A DNA stretch of 64,000 nucleotides from Ovoidimarina sp038744785 (GTDB lineage: Bacteria > Pseudomonadota > Alphaproteobacteria > Rhodobacterales > Rhodobacteraceae). This document shows, in pieces, positions 19,450 to 27,763 of the stretch. The stretch is from assembly GCA_038744785.1 (NCBI GenBank), contig JBCDLX010000011.1:62001-126000 (forward strand). The letters are read 5' to 3'. Both the position numbers and the translations under genes were made by a program. Under the pieces are notes generated by a model, which saw only the letters and a program-made list of their open reading frames with translations, was not told where the DNA came from and searched no databases. How positions within the stretch are numbered: the stretch's first letter is position 1; each line of letters opens with the position of its first letter.

Positions 19450-19983
19450 ATGAAGGGCTATATTGGAACCACGGTCGCCATCATTGTCTTCGTCGCCGAT
19501 CAGGTCACGAAATGGCTGATTGTGCATTGGATGGAGCTGAAGAGCATCGGCGCCATCGATGTTTTCCCGCCCTATCTGAACCTGCGCATGGCGTGGAACC
19601 GGGGAATAAACTTCGGGCTATTCTCGGGCCGGGGGGAACGTTCTGCCCTGGCACCTGCCTGGATCGCGGATGATCCGATGCGCTGGGTCCTGATCGCGAT
19701 CGCGGTCATGATATCGGCGTGGGTGGTTTGGTGGATGCGCAGCGAACAGGCGGGTCCCTGGGCCAGGGCGTCTGCCGGGTTGCTGGTCGGTGGGGCGATC
19801 GGCAATGTCGTCGACCGCGTTCTGTACGGTGCAGTCGCAGACTTCCTGAACATGTCCTGCTGCGGGATCGAAAATCCCTACGTCTTCAACATCGCTGACA
19901 TCTCAATTTTCGTGGGAGCGGTCGGGTTGATCCTTTTAACGGGAAAATCGAAGCCGCGTGACGCCGACGAAAAAGCGAGCTAG
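19450..19983 (+). CDS. lspA: Lipoprotein signal peptidase II
   Basis: 177-residue inner-membrane aspartyl protease that removes signal peptides from lipidated prolipoproteins. Four membrane segments are visible. Conserved blocks are VADQVTKWLI (residues 14-23), NRGINFGLFSG (about 53-63), GGAIGNVVDRV (about 117, first catalytic Asp in the NxxD block) and VFNIADISIFVG (about 145, second catalytic Asp). It lies nine bases after purH and immediately before a lipoprotein gene. Confidence 0.96.
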   Translation: MKGYIGTTVAIIVFVADQVTKWLIVHWMELKSIGAIDVFPPYLNLRMAWNRGINFGLFSGRGERSALAPAWIADDPMRWVLIAIAVMISAWVVWWMRSEQAGPWARASAGLLVGGAIGNVVDRVLYGAVADFLNMSCCGIENPYVFNIADISIFVGAVGLILLTGKSKPRDADEKAS

Positions 19984-19992
19984 AGAGTGAGC

Positions 19993-20535
19993 ATGAATGG
20001 GGCAAATGGAAAATCGGTGCGAGCGATTGGCGCGATTTGGTTCGTGTTTCTGGTCGGTGCATGTGGCGGGGCAAGCGACCGTCCTGCGGACCTCACGAAT
20101 TTTGATGGTCTTCAAGACACCCCTGACGAATTCATGATCCTGCCGACGCTGCCGCTTGAGCAACCTGAAACATTCAGTGCGCTTCCGACGCCGACGCCGG
20201 GCGGGCGCAACCGCACCGACCCGACGCCGCAGGCCGACGCCTATGCGGCACTTGGCGGAAGCGCAGGGCCAGTAGCCCGAAGCTCGGCGGATGGTGCGGT
20301 TATCAACTACACTGGCAGGTTTGGCACATCGCCCGGTATTCGCCGGACGCTCGCGGTGCAGGATGCCCAGTTTCGAAGCGAGAACCGGGGCCGGGTTCTG
20401 GAACGGCTGTTCAGGGTTAATCGCTATTTCGACGTGTACGAAGACTTTGCCTTGGATGCCGCGCGCGAGCTCGAGCGGTTCCGCCGGGCTGGAATTCGCA
20501 CCCCGGCGGCGCCGCCCTTTGCAATCGAGCGCTGA
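19993..20535 (+). CDS. DUF3035-type lipoprotein
   Basis: 180-residue predicted lipoprotein: after MNGANGKSVRAIGAIWFVFLV comes the lipobox VGAC, then the DUF3035 block with TPDEFMILPTLPLEQP (about 45-60) and a Pro/Thr-rich stretch. The C-terminal half has a heptad-like charged helix RVLERLFRVNRYFDVYEDFA. ATG at 19993 follows GAGAGTGAG; the GTG at 19987 is an alternative. Function unknown; members of this family are common directly after lspA in Rhodobacteraceae, as recalled. Confidence 0.8.
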   Translation: MNGANGKSVRAIGAIWFVFLVGACGGASDRPADLTNFDGLQDTPDEFMILPTLPLEQPETFSALPTPTPGGRNRTDPTPQADAYAALGGSAGPVARSSADGAVINYTGRFGTSPGIRRTLAVQDAQFRSENRGRVLERLFRVNRYFDVYEDFALDAARELERFRRAGIRTPAAPPFAIER

Positions 20536-20616
20536 CCTCACGTCCGCGCCAGCACGACTTGAACTGGCACATACGTGACGTACCTCTTGGGCGAGTAGAG
20601 AAGCCAGAGGGTTCGC

Positions 20617-21963
20617 ATGTTCCATCGTCTTGCCGCGGCGCTGACCGCATTTGCGATTTCGCTTCCAGCGATCGCGGCCGAAGTGACCAGCTTTACCCTA
20701 GACAACGGCATGGATGTCGTGGTGCTAGAGGATCACCGCGCCCCGGTTGTCGTTCACATGGTATGGTATCGTGTCGGATCCGCGGATGAACCGCGCGGCA
20801 AGTCGGGGATTGCGCATTTTCTTGAACATCTGATGTTTAAGGGCACTGATACTGTGGGGCCTGGAGAGTTTTCAGCGATCGTTGCGGCAAACGGCGGCAC
20901 CGACAACGCGTTTACGTCTTTCGATTTCACCGGGTACTTTCAGCGCGTGGCCGCTGACCGCTTGGGCCTGATGATGGAAATGGAGGCGGACCGCATGGTC
21001 AACCTTCGGCTCACGCCGGACCTTGTCGATCCCGAACGCGAGGTCGTACTGGAAGAGCGCAATCAACGGACCGAGACCGATCCGGGCAGTCTTCTGTCGG
21101 AACAGCGTCGCGCCGCGCAATACCTTCATCATCCTTACGGCACGCCCATTGTCGGCTGGAAGCATGAAATCGAAAGGTTGACCCAAGACGATGCCGAGGC
21201 GTTCTACGAGGCTCACTACGCCCCCAACAATGCCATCCTAGTGGTCGCTGGCGATGTCGAACCCGCCGATGTTCGTGCGTTGGCCGAAACCCACTATGGG
21301 GCGATCCCGGCAAACCCAGCGATTATGCCGCGCGCCCGTGTGGACGAGCCGCCACAACTGGCCGAGCGTCGGCTGGTGTTCGAGGATCCCCGCGTGGCGC
21401 AGCCTTACGTGATCCGAACATACCTTGCACCAGAGCGGGACCCTGGCAATCAGCGCCAGGCCGCTGCGCTCACGCTTCTGGCGGAGGTCTTGGGCGGGTC
21501 CGGGACAACGTCCGTGCTGGCGCGGAAACTTCAATTCGAAACGACGGATGCGATTTACACATCGGCCTTTTACTCCGGAACCTCTCTTGACGACACGACC
21601 TTTGGATTGATCACGGTCCCCGCGCCGGGTGTGAGCTTGGAAGACGGCGAAGCCGCGCTGGACGCCGCAGTCGCCGCGTTTCTGGACGAGGGCATAGACC
21701 CCGCGCAGCTTCAGCGCATCAAGACGGGCATTCGCGCGTCTCTGATCTATGGTGAGGACAACATCTCCGGCCTTGCCCGCCGGTACGGCGCGGCCCTGAC
21801 CCAAGGTCTGACCGTCGCCGACGTACAGGCCTGGCCCGACATCCTGATGACTGTGAAAGAGCAAGAGATCCTAGATGCCGCGCGCCAGGTGTTCGACCGA
21901 AAGAGGGCGGTGACGGCTTGGTTGCAGGCGCCCGAAGCCGAGGCAGTGGGGGTTTCACAATGA
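20617..21963 (+). CDS. M16 family zinc metallopeptidase, active subunit
   Basis: 448 residues with a signal peptide (MFHRLAAALTAFAISLPAIAA), so periplasmic. The inverted zinc motif HFLEH lies at residues 67-71, with the distal glutamate in the ERNQRTETDPG region about 75 residues later. The second half is the non-catalytic M16 C-terminal domain. The next gene encodes an M16 relative without the zinc motif and overlaps by four bases, so the two probably form a heterodimer like the alpha/beta pairs known in this family. Confidence 0.93.
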   Translation: MFHRLAAALTAFAISLPAIAAEVTSFTLDNGMDVVVLEDHRAPVVVHMVWYRVGSADEPRGKSGIAHFLEHLMFKGTDTVGPGEFSAIVAANGGTDNAFTSFDFTGYFQRVAADRLGLMMEMEADRMVNLRLTPDLVDPEREVVLEERNQRTETDPGSLLSEQRRAAQYLHHPYGTPIVGWKHEIERLTQDDAEAFYEAHYAPNNAILVVAGDVEPADVRALAETHYGAIPANPAIMPRARVDEPPQLAERRLVFEDPRVAQPYVIRTYLAPERDPGNQRQAAALTLLAEVLGGSGTTSVLARKLQFETTDAIYTSAFYSGTSLDDTTFGLITVPAPGVSLEDGEAALDAAVAAFLDEGIDPAQLQRIKTGIRASLIYGEDNISGLARRYGAALTQGLTVADVQAWPDILMTVKEQEILDAARQVFDRKRAVTAWLQAPEAEAVGVSQ

Positions 21964-23273
21964 TACGGTTCGTCGTTTCCACACTCTTTGCCGTGTGCAT
22001 GGCGGTCCCCGCTTCGGCCGCGGTCGACGTGCAAGAGATGACAACACCCGGCGGTATCGACGCGTGGCTCGTGGAAGAGCATTCGATACCGATTGCCGCG
22101 ATCGAAATCCGTTTTCGGGGCGGAGCATCGCTTGATGCGCCTGGAAAGCGGGGTGCCATCCATCTGATGACCGCGCTTTTGGAAGAGGGGGCTGGCGATC
22201 TAGACGCCCAGGGTTTCGCCGAAGCGCGCGAGGAAATCGCTGCCCGGATCGGGTTCGGTGTACGAGACGACTCGCTTTCGGTCTCGCTTCGGTTTCTGAC
22301 CGAGAACCGCGACGCGTCTTTCGCCCTTTTGAAAACGGCGCTGATAGATCCTCGGTTCGATCAGGATGCGATTAACCGTGTTCGGGCGCAGGTGATCTCG
22401 GGTATCCGGTCCGATGCAACCGACCCGAACGCGATTGCGGGCAACACCTTGAATGCCCTGACCTGGGGCGACCACCCCTATGGATCGCCGCAGCAAGGAA
22501 CCGAAGCATCCGTATCGGCGCTGACGCGCGACGATCTGGTCGATGCGCACAGGGCCGCCATTGCGCGCGACCGGATCTACGTTGGCGCGGTTGGCAACAT
22601 CACGCCCGAGGAACTGTCAGAGCTTCTGGACGACCTGTTGGGCGATCTGCCTGAAACGGGCGCCCCTATGCCACCGGACGCGGCTTACATGCTAGAGCCG
22701 GGGGTAACAGTGGTTCCGTTTGACACTCCACAATCGGTTGCGCTGTTCGGGCATCAGGGCCTTGCCCGCGACGACGACGATTTTTTGACGGCCTTTGTTG
22801 TCAACGCTGTATTGGGTGGCTCGGGCTTCCAGTCGCGACTGACGCAAGAAGTACGCGTAAAACGCGGTCTGACCTACGGGATCGGTGCCTATCTGTCGCC
22901 GAAGGATCTGGGCCATATGGTGGTCGGCCAGGTTGCGACCGGCAACGACCGGATGGCAGAAACGGTCGAGGTGCTGCGACGGGAATGGGATCGGATTGGG
23001 CAAACGGGGTTGACGGGAGAGGAACTGAGAGACGCCAAGCTGTTTCTGACCGGCGCCTATCCTTTGCGTTTCGATGGCAATGCTCAGATCGCGAGGATCA
23101 TGGTCGGAATGCAGATGGACGGGCTTCCGTCCGACTACATCGCGAACCGCAACGATCTTGTTGACGCAGTCACTTTAGAGGAAGCGAACCGTGTGGCAAA
23201 ACGGGTGTATCGCCCCGAAGACCTACATATCGTGATTGTCGGACAGCCCGAAGAACTCGAACCATCGAACTGA
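21960..23273 (+). CDS. M16 peptidase-like protein without zinc motif
   Basis: 437 residues with a signal peptide (MIRFVVSTLFAVCMAVPASAA). The M16 fold is recognisable (FRGGASLDAPGKRGAIHLM, then the RVKRGLTYGIGAYLSP block near residue 300), but at the HxxEH position the sequence is IHLMTALLEEG, so the zinc-binding histidine pair is missing. This is the usual inactive partner of a two-subunit M16 protease. ATG at 21960 overlaps the stop of the active subunit (ATGA), implying coupled translation in equal amounts. Confidence 0.92.
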   Translation: MIRFVVSTLFAVCMAVPASAAVDVQEMTTPGGIDAWLVEEHSIPIAAIEIRFRGGASLDAPGKRGAIHLMTALLEEGAGDLDAQGFAEAREEIAARIGFGVRDDSLSVSLRFLTENRDASFALLKTALIDPRFDQDAINRVRAQVISGIRSDATDPNAIAGNTLNALTWGDHPYGSPQQGTEASVSALTRDDLVDAHRAAIARDRIYVGAVGNITPEELSELLDDLLGDLPETGAPMPPDAAYMLEPGVTVVPFDTPQSVALFGHQGLARDDDDFLTAFVVNAVLGGSGFQSRLTQEVRVKRGLTYGIGAYLSPKDLGHMVVGQVATGNDRMAETVEVLRREWDRIGQTGLTGEELRDAKLFLTGAYPLRFDGNAQIARIMVGMQMDGLPSDYIANRNDLVDAVTLEEANRVAKRVYRPEDLHIVIVGQPEELEPSN

Positions 23274-23319
23274 TCACGACGTTTGTCGAATCGTATACAG
23301 GCATGCTACGTGTTGTGGT

Positions 23320-25137
23320 ATGCCCGCCTCTGAACCCAAGATAAGCCCTGAACGCCCGGTAATTCGTGCGCTAGACGAAACCGCGGTCAACCGGATCGCG
23401 GCAGGCGAAGTGGTCGAACGTCCGGCCTCGGCCGTCAAAGAGCTTGTGGAGAATGCGCTTGACGCCGGTGCTGGCCGGATCGCGGTCGAGATTGCCGATG
23501 GCGGAAAGGCACTGATCCGGATCTCGGACGATGGCTGCGGTATTCTTGGCGACGAGTTGCCATTGGCGCTGGCGCGCCACGCCACGTCGAAGATCGACGG
23601 CTCGGACCTGTTGAACATCCATTCCTTTGGTTTCCGGGGCGAGGCGCTGGCATCGCTTGCCGCCGTGGCGCGGGTGTCGATCACATCGCGTGCAGGTGGC
23701 GAAGACGGCGCCAGGATTTCGTGCGCGGGCGGACGCGAAAGCGGTGTGGTGCCTGCGGCGGCACAGTTTGGGACCGTGGTCGAGGTGCGCGACCTGTTCT
23801 ACGCGACCCCAGCCCGGCTCAAGTTCCTGCGAAGCGACCGGGCGGAACTGCAGGCCGTAACCGGTGTCGTCAAACGCCTTGCCATGGCTGAGCCGGCTGT
23901 TGAGTTTATCCTGCGCGATACGTCCGGCGGCAATGACCGCGTTGTGTTTCGCGCCACCCGGGAAACCGCTCCGCCTATTGACGCCCTTCAGGCGCGGCTG
24001 AGAGCGATCCTTGGTCGGGAGTTCGCGGAAAACGCCATTCTTCTCGACGCCACCCGTGAAGGGCTGCACCTTTCGGGGTTTGCCGCCCTGCCCACATATT
24101 CGCGACGGGCGGCCGTCGCGCAGTTTACATTCGTCAATGGACGACCGGTTAAGGACAAGCTGTTTTCAGGGGCGATCCGGGCCGCCTACATGGACGTCTT
24201 GAGCAGAGACAGACACCCGGTGGTCGCGCTGTTCATCACGTGTGCGAACGAACTTGTGGATGTGAATGTTCATCCCGCGAAATCGGAAGTCAGATTCCGG
24301 GATCCGGGTCTGGCGCGTGGTTTGGTGGTGTCGGGCCTCAGGCATGCTTTGGCCGAAGCCGGGCACCGCGCGTCGACGACGGTGGCCGATGCAGCACTTG
24401 GCGCGTTCCAGGCACCCGAGGCACCGCGCGTGTACCAGATGGACCGGCGGCCCCGCTCACCGTCGCCCGCGTTCGCCGCGGCGCCAGGTTTCTTCGAACC
24501 AGCCGAGACCTATGGCGCCCCGGTGACCGTGGATGAGGACGTAAGCGAGCCAGTGCAAGGCCCGCTGGGCGCGGCAAGAGCGCAGCTTCACGAGAACTAC
24601 ATCGTTGCGCAGACCGATCAGGGTATCGTCATTGTGGATCAACACGCTGCGCATGAACGGTTGGTCTACGAAAAGCTGAAACGGCAGGCCGACGAACACG
24701 GCGTGGCGGCGCAAGCGCTGCTGGTTCCTGAGATTGTCGAGATGTCCCAGGAGGAATGTGACCGGTTGCTTCATCACGCAGCGGGGCTTCGTCGGTTAGG
24801 GCTTGAGATCGAACCATTTGGCGCGGGGGCCATCGCGGTACGCGCCACCCCTGCGCTTCTGGGCGCGACCGATGCGAGTGCGCTGATCCGGGACGTTCTG
24901 GATGAGCTTAGCGAGATGGGCGAGCCCCTTTCGGTCAAATCCCGCGTCGACGCGGTGCTGTCGCGCGTGGCTTGTCACGGTTCGGTTCGGTCGGGCCGAC
25001 GCATGTCGGGGCCTGAGATGAATGCCCTTCTTCGCGAGATGGAGGCGACGCCCCGTTCCGGCCAATGCAATCACGGGCGGCCCACCTACGTGGAATTGAA
25101 GCTGGCCGATGTTGAACGGCTGTTTGGAAGGTCATGA
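23320..25137 (+). CDS. mutL: DNA mismatch repair protein MutL
   Basis: 605-residue MutL. The N-terminal GHKL ATPase has NRIAAGEVVERPASAVKEL (residues 21-39), ENALDAGA, DDGCGI, and SFGFRGEALASLA. The C-terminal dimerisation/endonuclease domain carries DQHAAHERLVYE, matching the DQHA-xx-E-xxxx-E metal motif, and CNHGRPTYVEL near the end. This indicates an endonuclease-type MutL, expected where MutH is absent. ATG at 23320 is chosen because it gives the conserved N-terminus; the upstream frame overlaps the M16 gene. Confidence 0.96.
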   Translation: MPASEPKISPERPVIRALDETAVNRIAAGEVVERPASAVKELVENALDAGAGRIAVEIADGGKALIRISDDGCGILGDELPLALARHATSKIDGSDLLNIHSFGFRGEALASLAAVARVSITSRAGGEDGARISCAGGRESGVVPAAAQFGTVVEVRDLFYATPARLKFLRSDRAELQAVTGVVKRLAMAEPAVEFILRDTSGGNDRVVFRATRETAPPIDALQARLRAILGREFAENAILLDATREGLHLSGFAALPTYSRRAAVAQFTFVNGRPVKDKLFSGAIRAAYMDVLSRDRHPVVALFITCANELVDVNVHPAKSEVRFRDPGLARGLVVSGLRHALAEAGHRASTTVADAALGAFQAPEAPRVYQMDRRPRSPSPAFAAAPGFFEPAETYGAPVTVDEDVSEPVQGPLGAARAQLHENYIVAQTDQGIVIVDQHAAHERLVYEKLKRQADEHGVAAQALLVPEIVEMSQEECDRLLHHAAGLRRLGLEIEPFGAGAIAVRATPALLGATDASALIRDVLDELSEMGEPLSVKSRVDAVLSRVACHGSVRSGRRMSGPEMNALLREMEATPRSGQCNHGRPTYVELKLADVERLFGRS

Positions 25138-26303
25138 TACAGATCGGTGATACCACAGTCGACCTGGGCGAACCGATACTGATTGCAGGACTTTTTGGCG
25201 CTGCAATCGCCCTTATGGTCGTGGTGCTACTGATTATGGCCGTCGTGAGGGCGGGCCATTCAGCCCGGATGATTGTCCCGGTTGCGCAGCATCTGGATGC
25301 GCTGGGTCGGCGGGTTCAGGATCTGTCGGATGGGCAGGAGCGTCTTGCAGGTGGATTAAGTCATGTCTCGGAGGCGCAGGTCGCCGCCCAGGCTAATCTT
25401 CTGAAACTTATGGAGGCGCGGCTTTCTGAAGTTTCGGGCCGGATGAACGAAAACCTGCAAGGCTCAGCCACCCGGACCGCCCGGTCGCTGGGCGAGCTTC
25501 AGCAACGGCTTGAAACGATTGACCGCGCACAGGCCAACATCGAGAAGCTGTCAGGCAACGTTCTGAGCTTGCAGGATATTCTCTCGAACAAGCAGACCCG
25601 TGGCGCATTTGGTGAGATACAACTGAATGACATTGTCGCGAAAGCGCTGCCGAAGGACAGCTATACGGTGCAGGCGAAGCTTTCGAACGACCGTCGTGCA
25701 GATTGCCTGATCCACTTGCCAAATCCGCCAGGACCCATCGTGATCGACGCGAAGTTCCCGCTTGAACCCTACGAGGCCCTGCGACGCGCCGAAACGCAAT
25801 CAGAGGCGAACGCGGCGGCCACGCAGCTGCGCACAGCCGTTCGCAAGCACATCCGCGATATTGCCGACCGCTATATCCTGGAAGGCGAAACAGCCGATGG
25901 CGCGTTGATGTTCCTTCCATCCGAGGCTGTCTATGCCGAACTTCACGCGAATTTCCCCGAGATCGTTCGCGAGGGGTTTGCCGCGCGGGTCTGGATCGTT
26001 TCGCCGACGACCTGCATGGCGACCCTGAACACGATGCGGGCGATCCTAAAGGATGCGCGGATGCGCGAGCAATCGGGTGCGATCCGGCGCGAACTGAAGC
26101 TTTTGGCTGATGATGTGGACAGGCTGGAAACTCGTGTCGGCAATCTGGACCGTCATTTCGGTCAGGCCGCTAAGGATGTTTCCGAGATCCGGGTCAGTGC
26201 CGAAAAGGCGGGGAAGCGCGCCCGCCGGTTGGATAATTTCGATTTTGAAGAGCTGGACGCACCGTCCAAGACTCCGCCGCTCACGCAGGTGAGCGGCGGC
26301 TAA
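25134..26303 (+). CDS. rmuC: DNA recombination protein RmuC
   Basis: 389-residue protein. An N-terminal membrane helix (about 14-38) precedes a long coiled coil (about 45-150), then the nuclease-like RmuC domain with NKQTRGAFGEIQLNDIV (about 152), PIVIDAKFPLEPYEALRRA (about 202) and MFLPSEAVYAELH. In E. coli RmuC limits inversions at short inverted repeats. Start overlaps the mutL stop by four bases. The last nine codons contain a perfect 11-bp inverted repeat (listed separately). Confidence 0.94.
   Translation: MIQIGDTTVDLGEPILIAGLFGAAIALMVVVLLIMAVVRAGHSARMIVPVAQHLDALGRRVQDLSDGQERLAGGLSHVSEAQVAAQANLLKLMEARLSEVSGRMNENLQGSATRTARSLGELQQRLETIDRAQANIEKLSGNVLSLQDILSNKQTRGAFGEIQLNDIVAKALPKDSYTVQAKLSNDRRADCLIHLPNPPGPIVIDAKFPLEPYEALRRAETQSEANAAATQLRTAVRKHIRDIADRYILEGETADGALMFLPSEAVYAELHANFPEIVREGFAARVWIVSPTTCMATLNTMRAILKDARMREQSGAIRRELKLLADDVDRLETRVGNLDRHFGQAAKDVSEIRVSAEKAGKRARRLDNFDFEELDAPSKTPPLTQVSGG
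26274..26299. terminator. Perfect 11-bp hairpin at the rmuC 3' end
   Basis: CCGCCGCTCAC (26274-26284) and GTGAGCGGCGG (26289-26299) pair perfectly around GCAG. The stem ends one base before the rmuC stop codon, and the convergent chrR gene ends seven bases beyond that stop. No U-run is present on either side, so it may block converging transcription or mRNA decay rather than act as a classical terminator. Confidence 0.5.
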
Positions 26304-26310
26304 GCGCGGA

Positions 26311-26985
26311 TCAGATGCCGGCGAACCGCTGCGCAATCCGGGGAAGGAAACCGCTGAACTTCAAGGGTGCATCCGTCGCAGCAAGACAAATGCAATCCTC
26401 TCCCTCCTCGGCGATGGGTGTGTGATTAAGATGCTCGTTGGCAACTTCGACATCACCCCGCGCGAACCGGTCGAACTCATCCCGGAACGCACCCTTTAGG
26501 ACCAGTGTCATTTCCATACCGCTGTGCCCGTGATCCGGGATCGCCGTACCGGCAGGGATATGCAACAGCCGCACTGTCGCATCAGACGATGTCGGAATGA
26601 TCGATTGACGAACACCACCGCCAATGGACCGCCATGCCACAGCATCCAGATCGCCGTCGATGTAGTCCCGCAGTGGCTGCGGGAAGACAGCGTCCTCTGG
26701 TGCGGCGCGCGGCGCCTCGCGCACACCGTCTTGCGCGGCAATCAGCGCCATCGTGGCGTCCAGACTGTCTGCGTGAAGCGCAACCGTGTCGGAGCCGTCC
26801 AGAACTGCGCCGCCGACCGCATCGAACGCTTCCAGTCTTGCCCGGCTTTCATCGCTTAGCGATACGTGGGATGCCACGACAAGATTAAATGCCTCGGGCA
26901 ACGCGCCCGCGGAATATGCCATCAACACATCGTCACTCAGGTGATGTCTGATCTCTTTCGATTTCTGTTCCATCGTCCCGTTCAT
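26311..26985 (-). CDS. chrR: ChrR-family anti-sigma factor with altered zinc site
   Basis: 224-residue partner of the RpoE-type sigma factor encoded just upstream; the two genes overlap by four bases. The N-terminal anti-sigma domain has the start RHHLSDDVLMAYSAGALPEA (residues 13-32) and ASHVSLSDESRARL. In R. sphaeroides ChrR the zinc ligands are H6, H31, C35 and C38; here the histidines remain (H15, H40) but both cysteines are serine (S44, S47). The C-terminal cupin keeps its H-x-H-x3-E and distal His (DHGHSGMEM ... NHTP). Anti-sigma function is inferred from family and synteny. Confidence 0.9.
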   Translation of the reverse strand: MNGTMEQKSKEIRHHLSDDVLMAYSAGALPEAFNLVVASHVSLSDESRARLEAFDAVGGAVLDGSDTVALHADSLDATMALIAAQDGVREAPRAAPEDAVFPQPLRDYIDGDLDAVAWRSIGGGVRQSIIPTSSDATVRLLHIPAGTAIPDHGHSGMEMTLVLKGAFRDEFDRFARGDVEVANEHLNHTPIAEEGEDCICLAATDAPLKFSGFLPRIAQRFAGI

Positions 26986-27527
26986 TTCATCGTGTGGCGC
27001 AGTCGTTCTAACGCCAGTCTAATTCTCGATTTGATCGTGCCCAGTGGCAGGCCCGTATCTGCGGCAATTTGACTATGCGTCAGGTCGCCGAAATAAGCCT
27101 GTTCGATCAGTTTTCTTTGTTTCTCGGGCAGGGTCCGGATCGCTTGGGTAAGCCGTTCGCTTTCCTGTTGCATGGAAAGGACATCTTCCTGGTCAGGTTC
27201 AGCCTCGGGCCCCCAAGATAGGTCCTCGGGCTCCGGCCTGCGCTCCTTACGGATCATGTCAATCCTGCGATTCCGGGCAATTGTGAAAATCCATGTCGCC
27301 ACGCTCGCGCGCGCTGGATCAAAGAGTTCCACCTTCCGCCAGACTGTCGCCAGCGCCTCCTGCATACATTCCTCGGCCAGGGGTTCGCTTGCCCCGCCCT
27401 TCATAAGATACGCCTTCACGCGCGGACCGAAGTGCCGAAAGATCGCTGCAAAAGCGGCCTGATCCCGGTCATTCCTGACCCGGGCCATCATTGCGACCCA
27501 GTCGGTTTCCTGCATGTCGGCGACCAT
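26982..27527 (-). CDS. rpoE: RpoE-type ECF sigma factor (singlet-oxygen response)
   Basis: 181-residue ECF sigma factor with sigma region 2 (AFAAIFRHFGPRVKAYLMKGG, then CMQEALATVWRKVELFDP and TWIFTIARNRRIDMIRKERR) and region 4 (LPEKQRKLIEQAYFGDLTHSQIA, GLPLGTIKSRIRLALERLR). It closely resembles R. sphaeroides RpoE and is followed by chrR. ATG at 27527 is chosen because GGAAAG precedes it and it gives the family length. The frame stays open upstream; an ATG at 27635 sits right at the predicted transcription start and would add 36 residues as a leaderless product. Confidence 0.93.
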   Translation of the reverse strand: MVADMQETDWVAMMARVRNDRDQAAFAAIFRHFGPRVKAYLMKGGASEPLAEECMQEALATVWRKVELFDPARASVATWIFTIARNRRIDMIRKERRPEPEDLSWGPEAEPDQEDVLSMQQESERLTQAIRTLPEKQRKLIEQAYFGDLTHSQIAADTGLPLGTIKSRIRLALERLRHTMK

Positions 27528-27639
27528 GTTCTTTCCGGACTTCAACGGGCGCAAATTGCGCCGGGCGTCCGCAACATAAGCGGCGGCGGCGTCCAATGCA
27601 CCCGTTTCTTCGACCGTTGTAGAACTGGTCAGCATACTC

Positions 27640-27669
27640 GTCTTACGCGGGGCGTTCAGAACCGGATCA
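27640..27669 (-). promoter_or_regulatory. Predicted RpoE-dependent promoter of rpoE-chrR
   Basis: On the minus strand TGATCC (27664-27669) is followed by exactly 18 bases and TAAGA (27641-27645). As I recall it, this is the R. sphaeroides RpoE consensus (TGATCC-18-TAAGA). It faces rpoE, which indicates positive autoregulation. The expected start of transcription is near 27634, about 107 bases before the chosen rpoE start codon. Confidence 0.8.
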
Positions 27670-27763
27670 AAAAAACGCGAGAGATTTTTTCCTAATCCAT
27701 TCCGCAAGGTGGGCCGTATTGGGGGCCAAGACGGGACAGAAGCCGGGCAGGAGATACCAAAGT

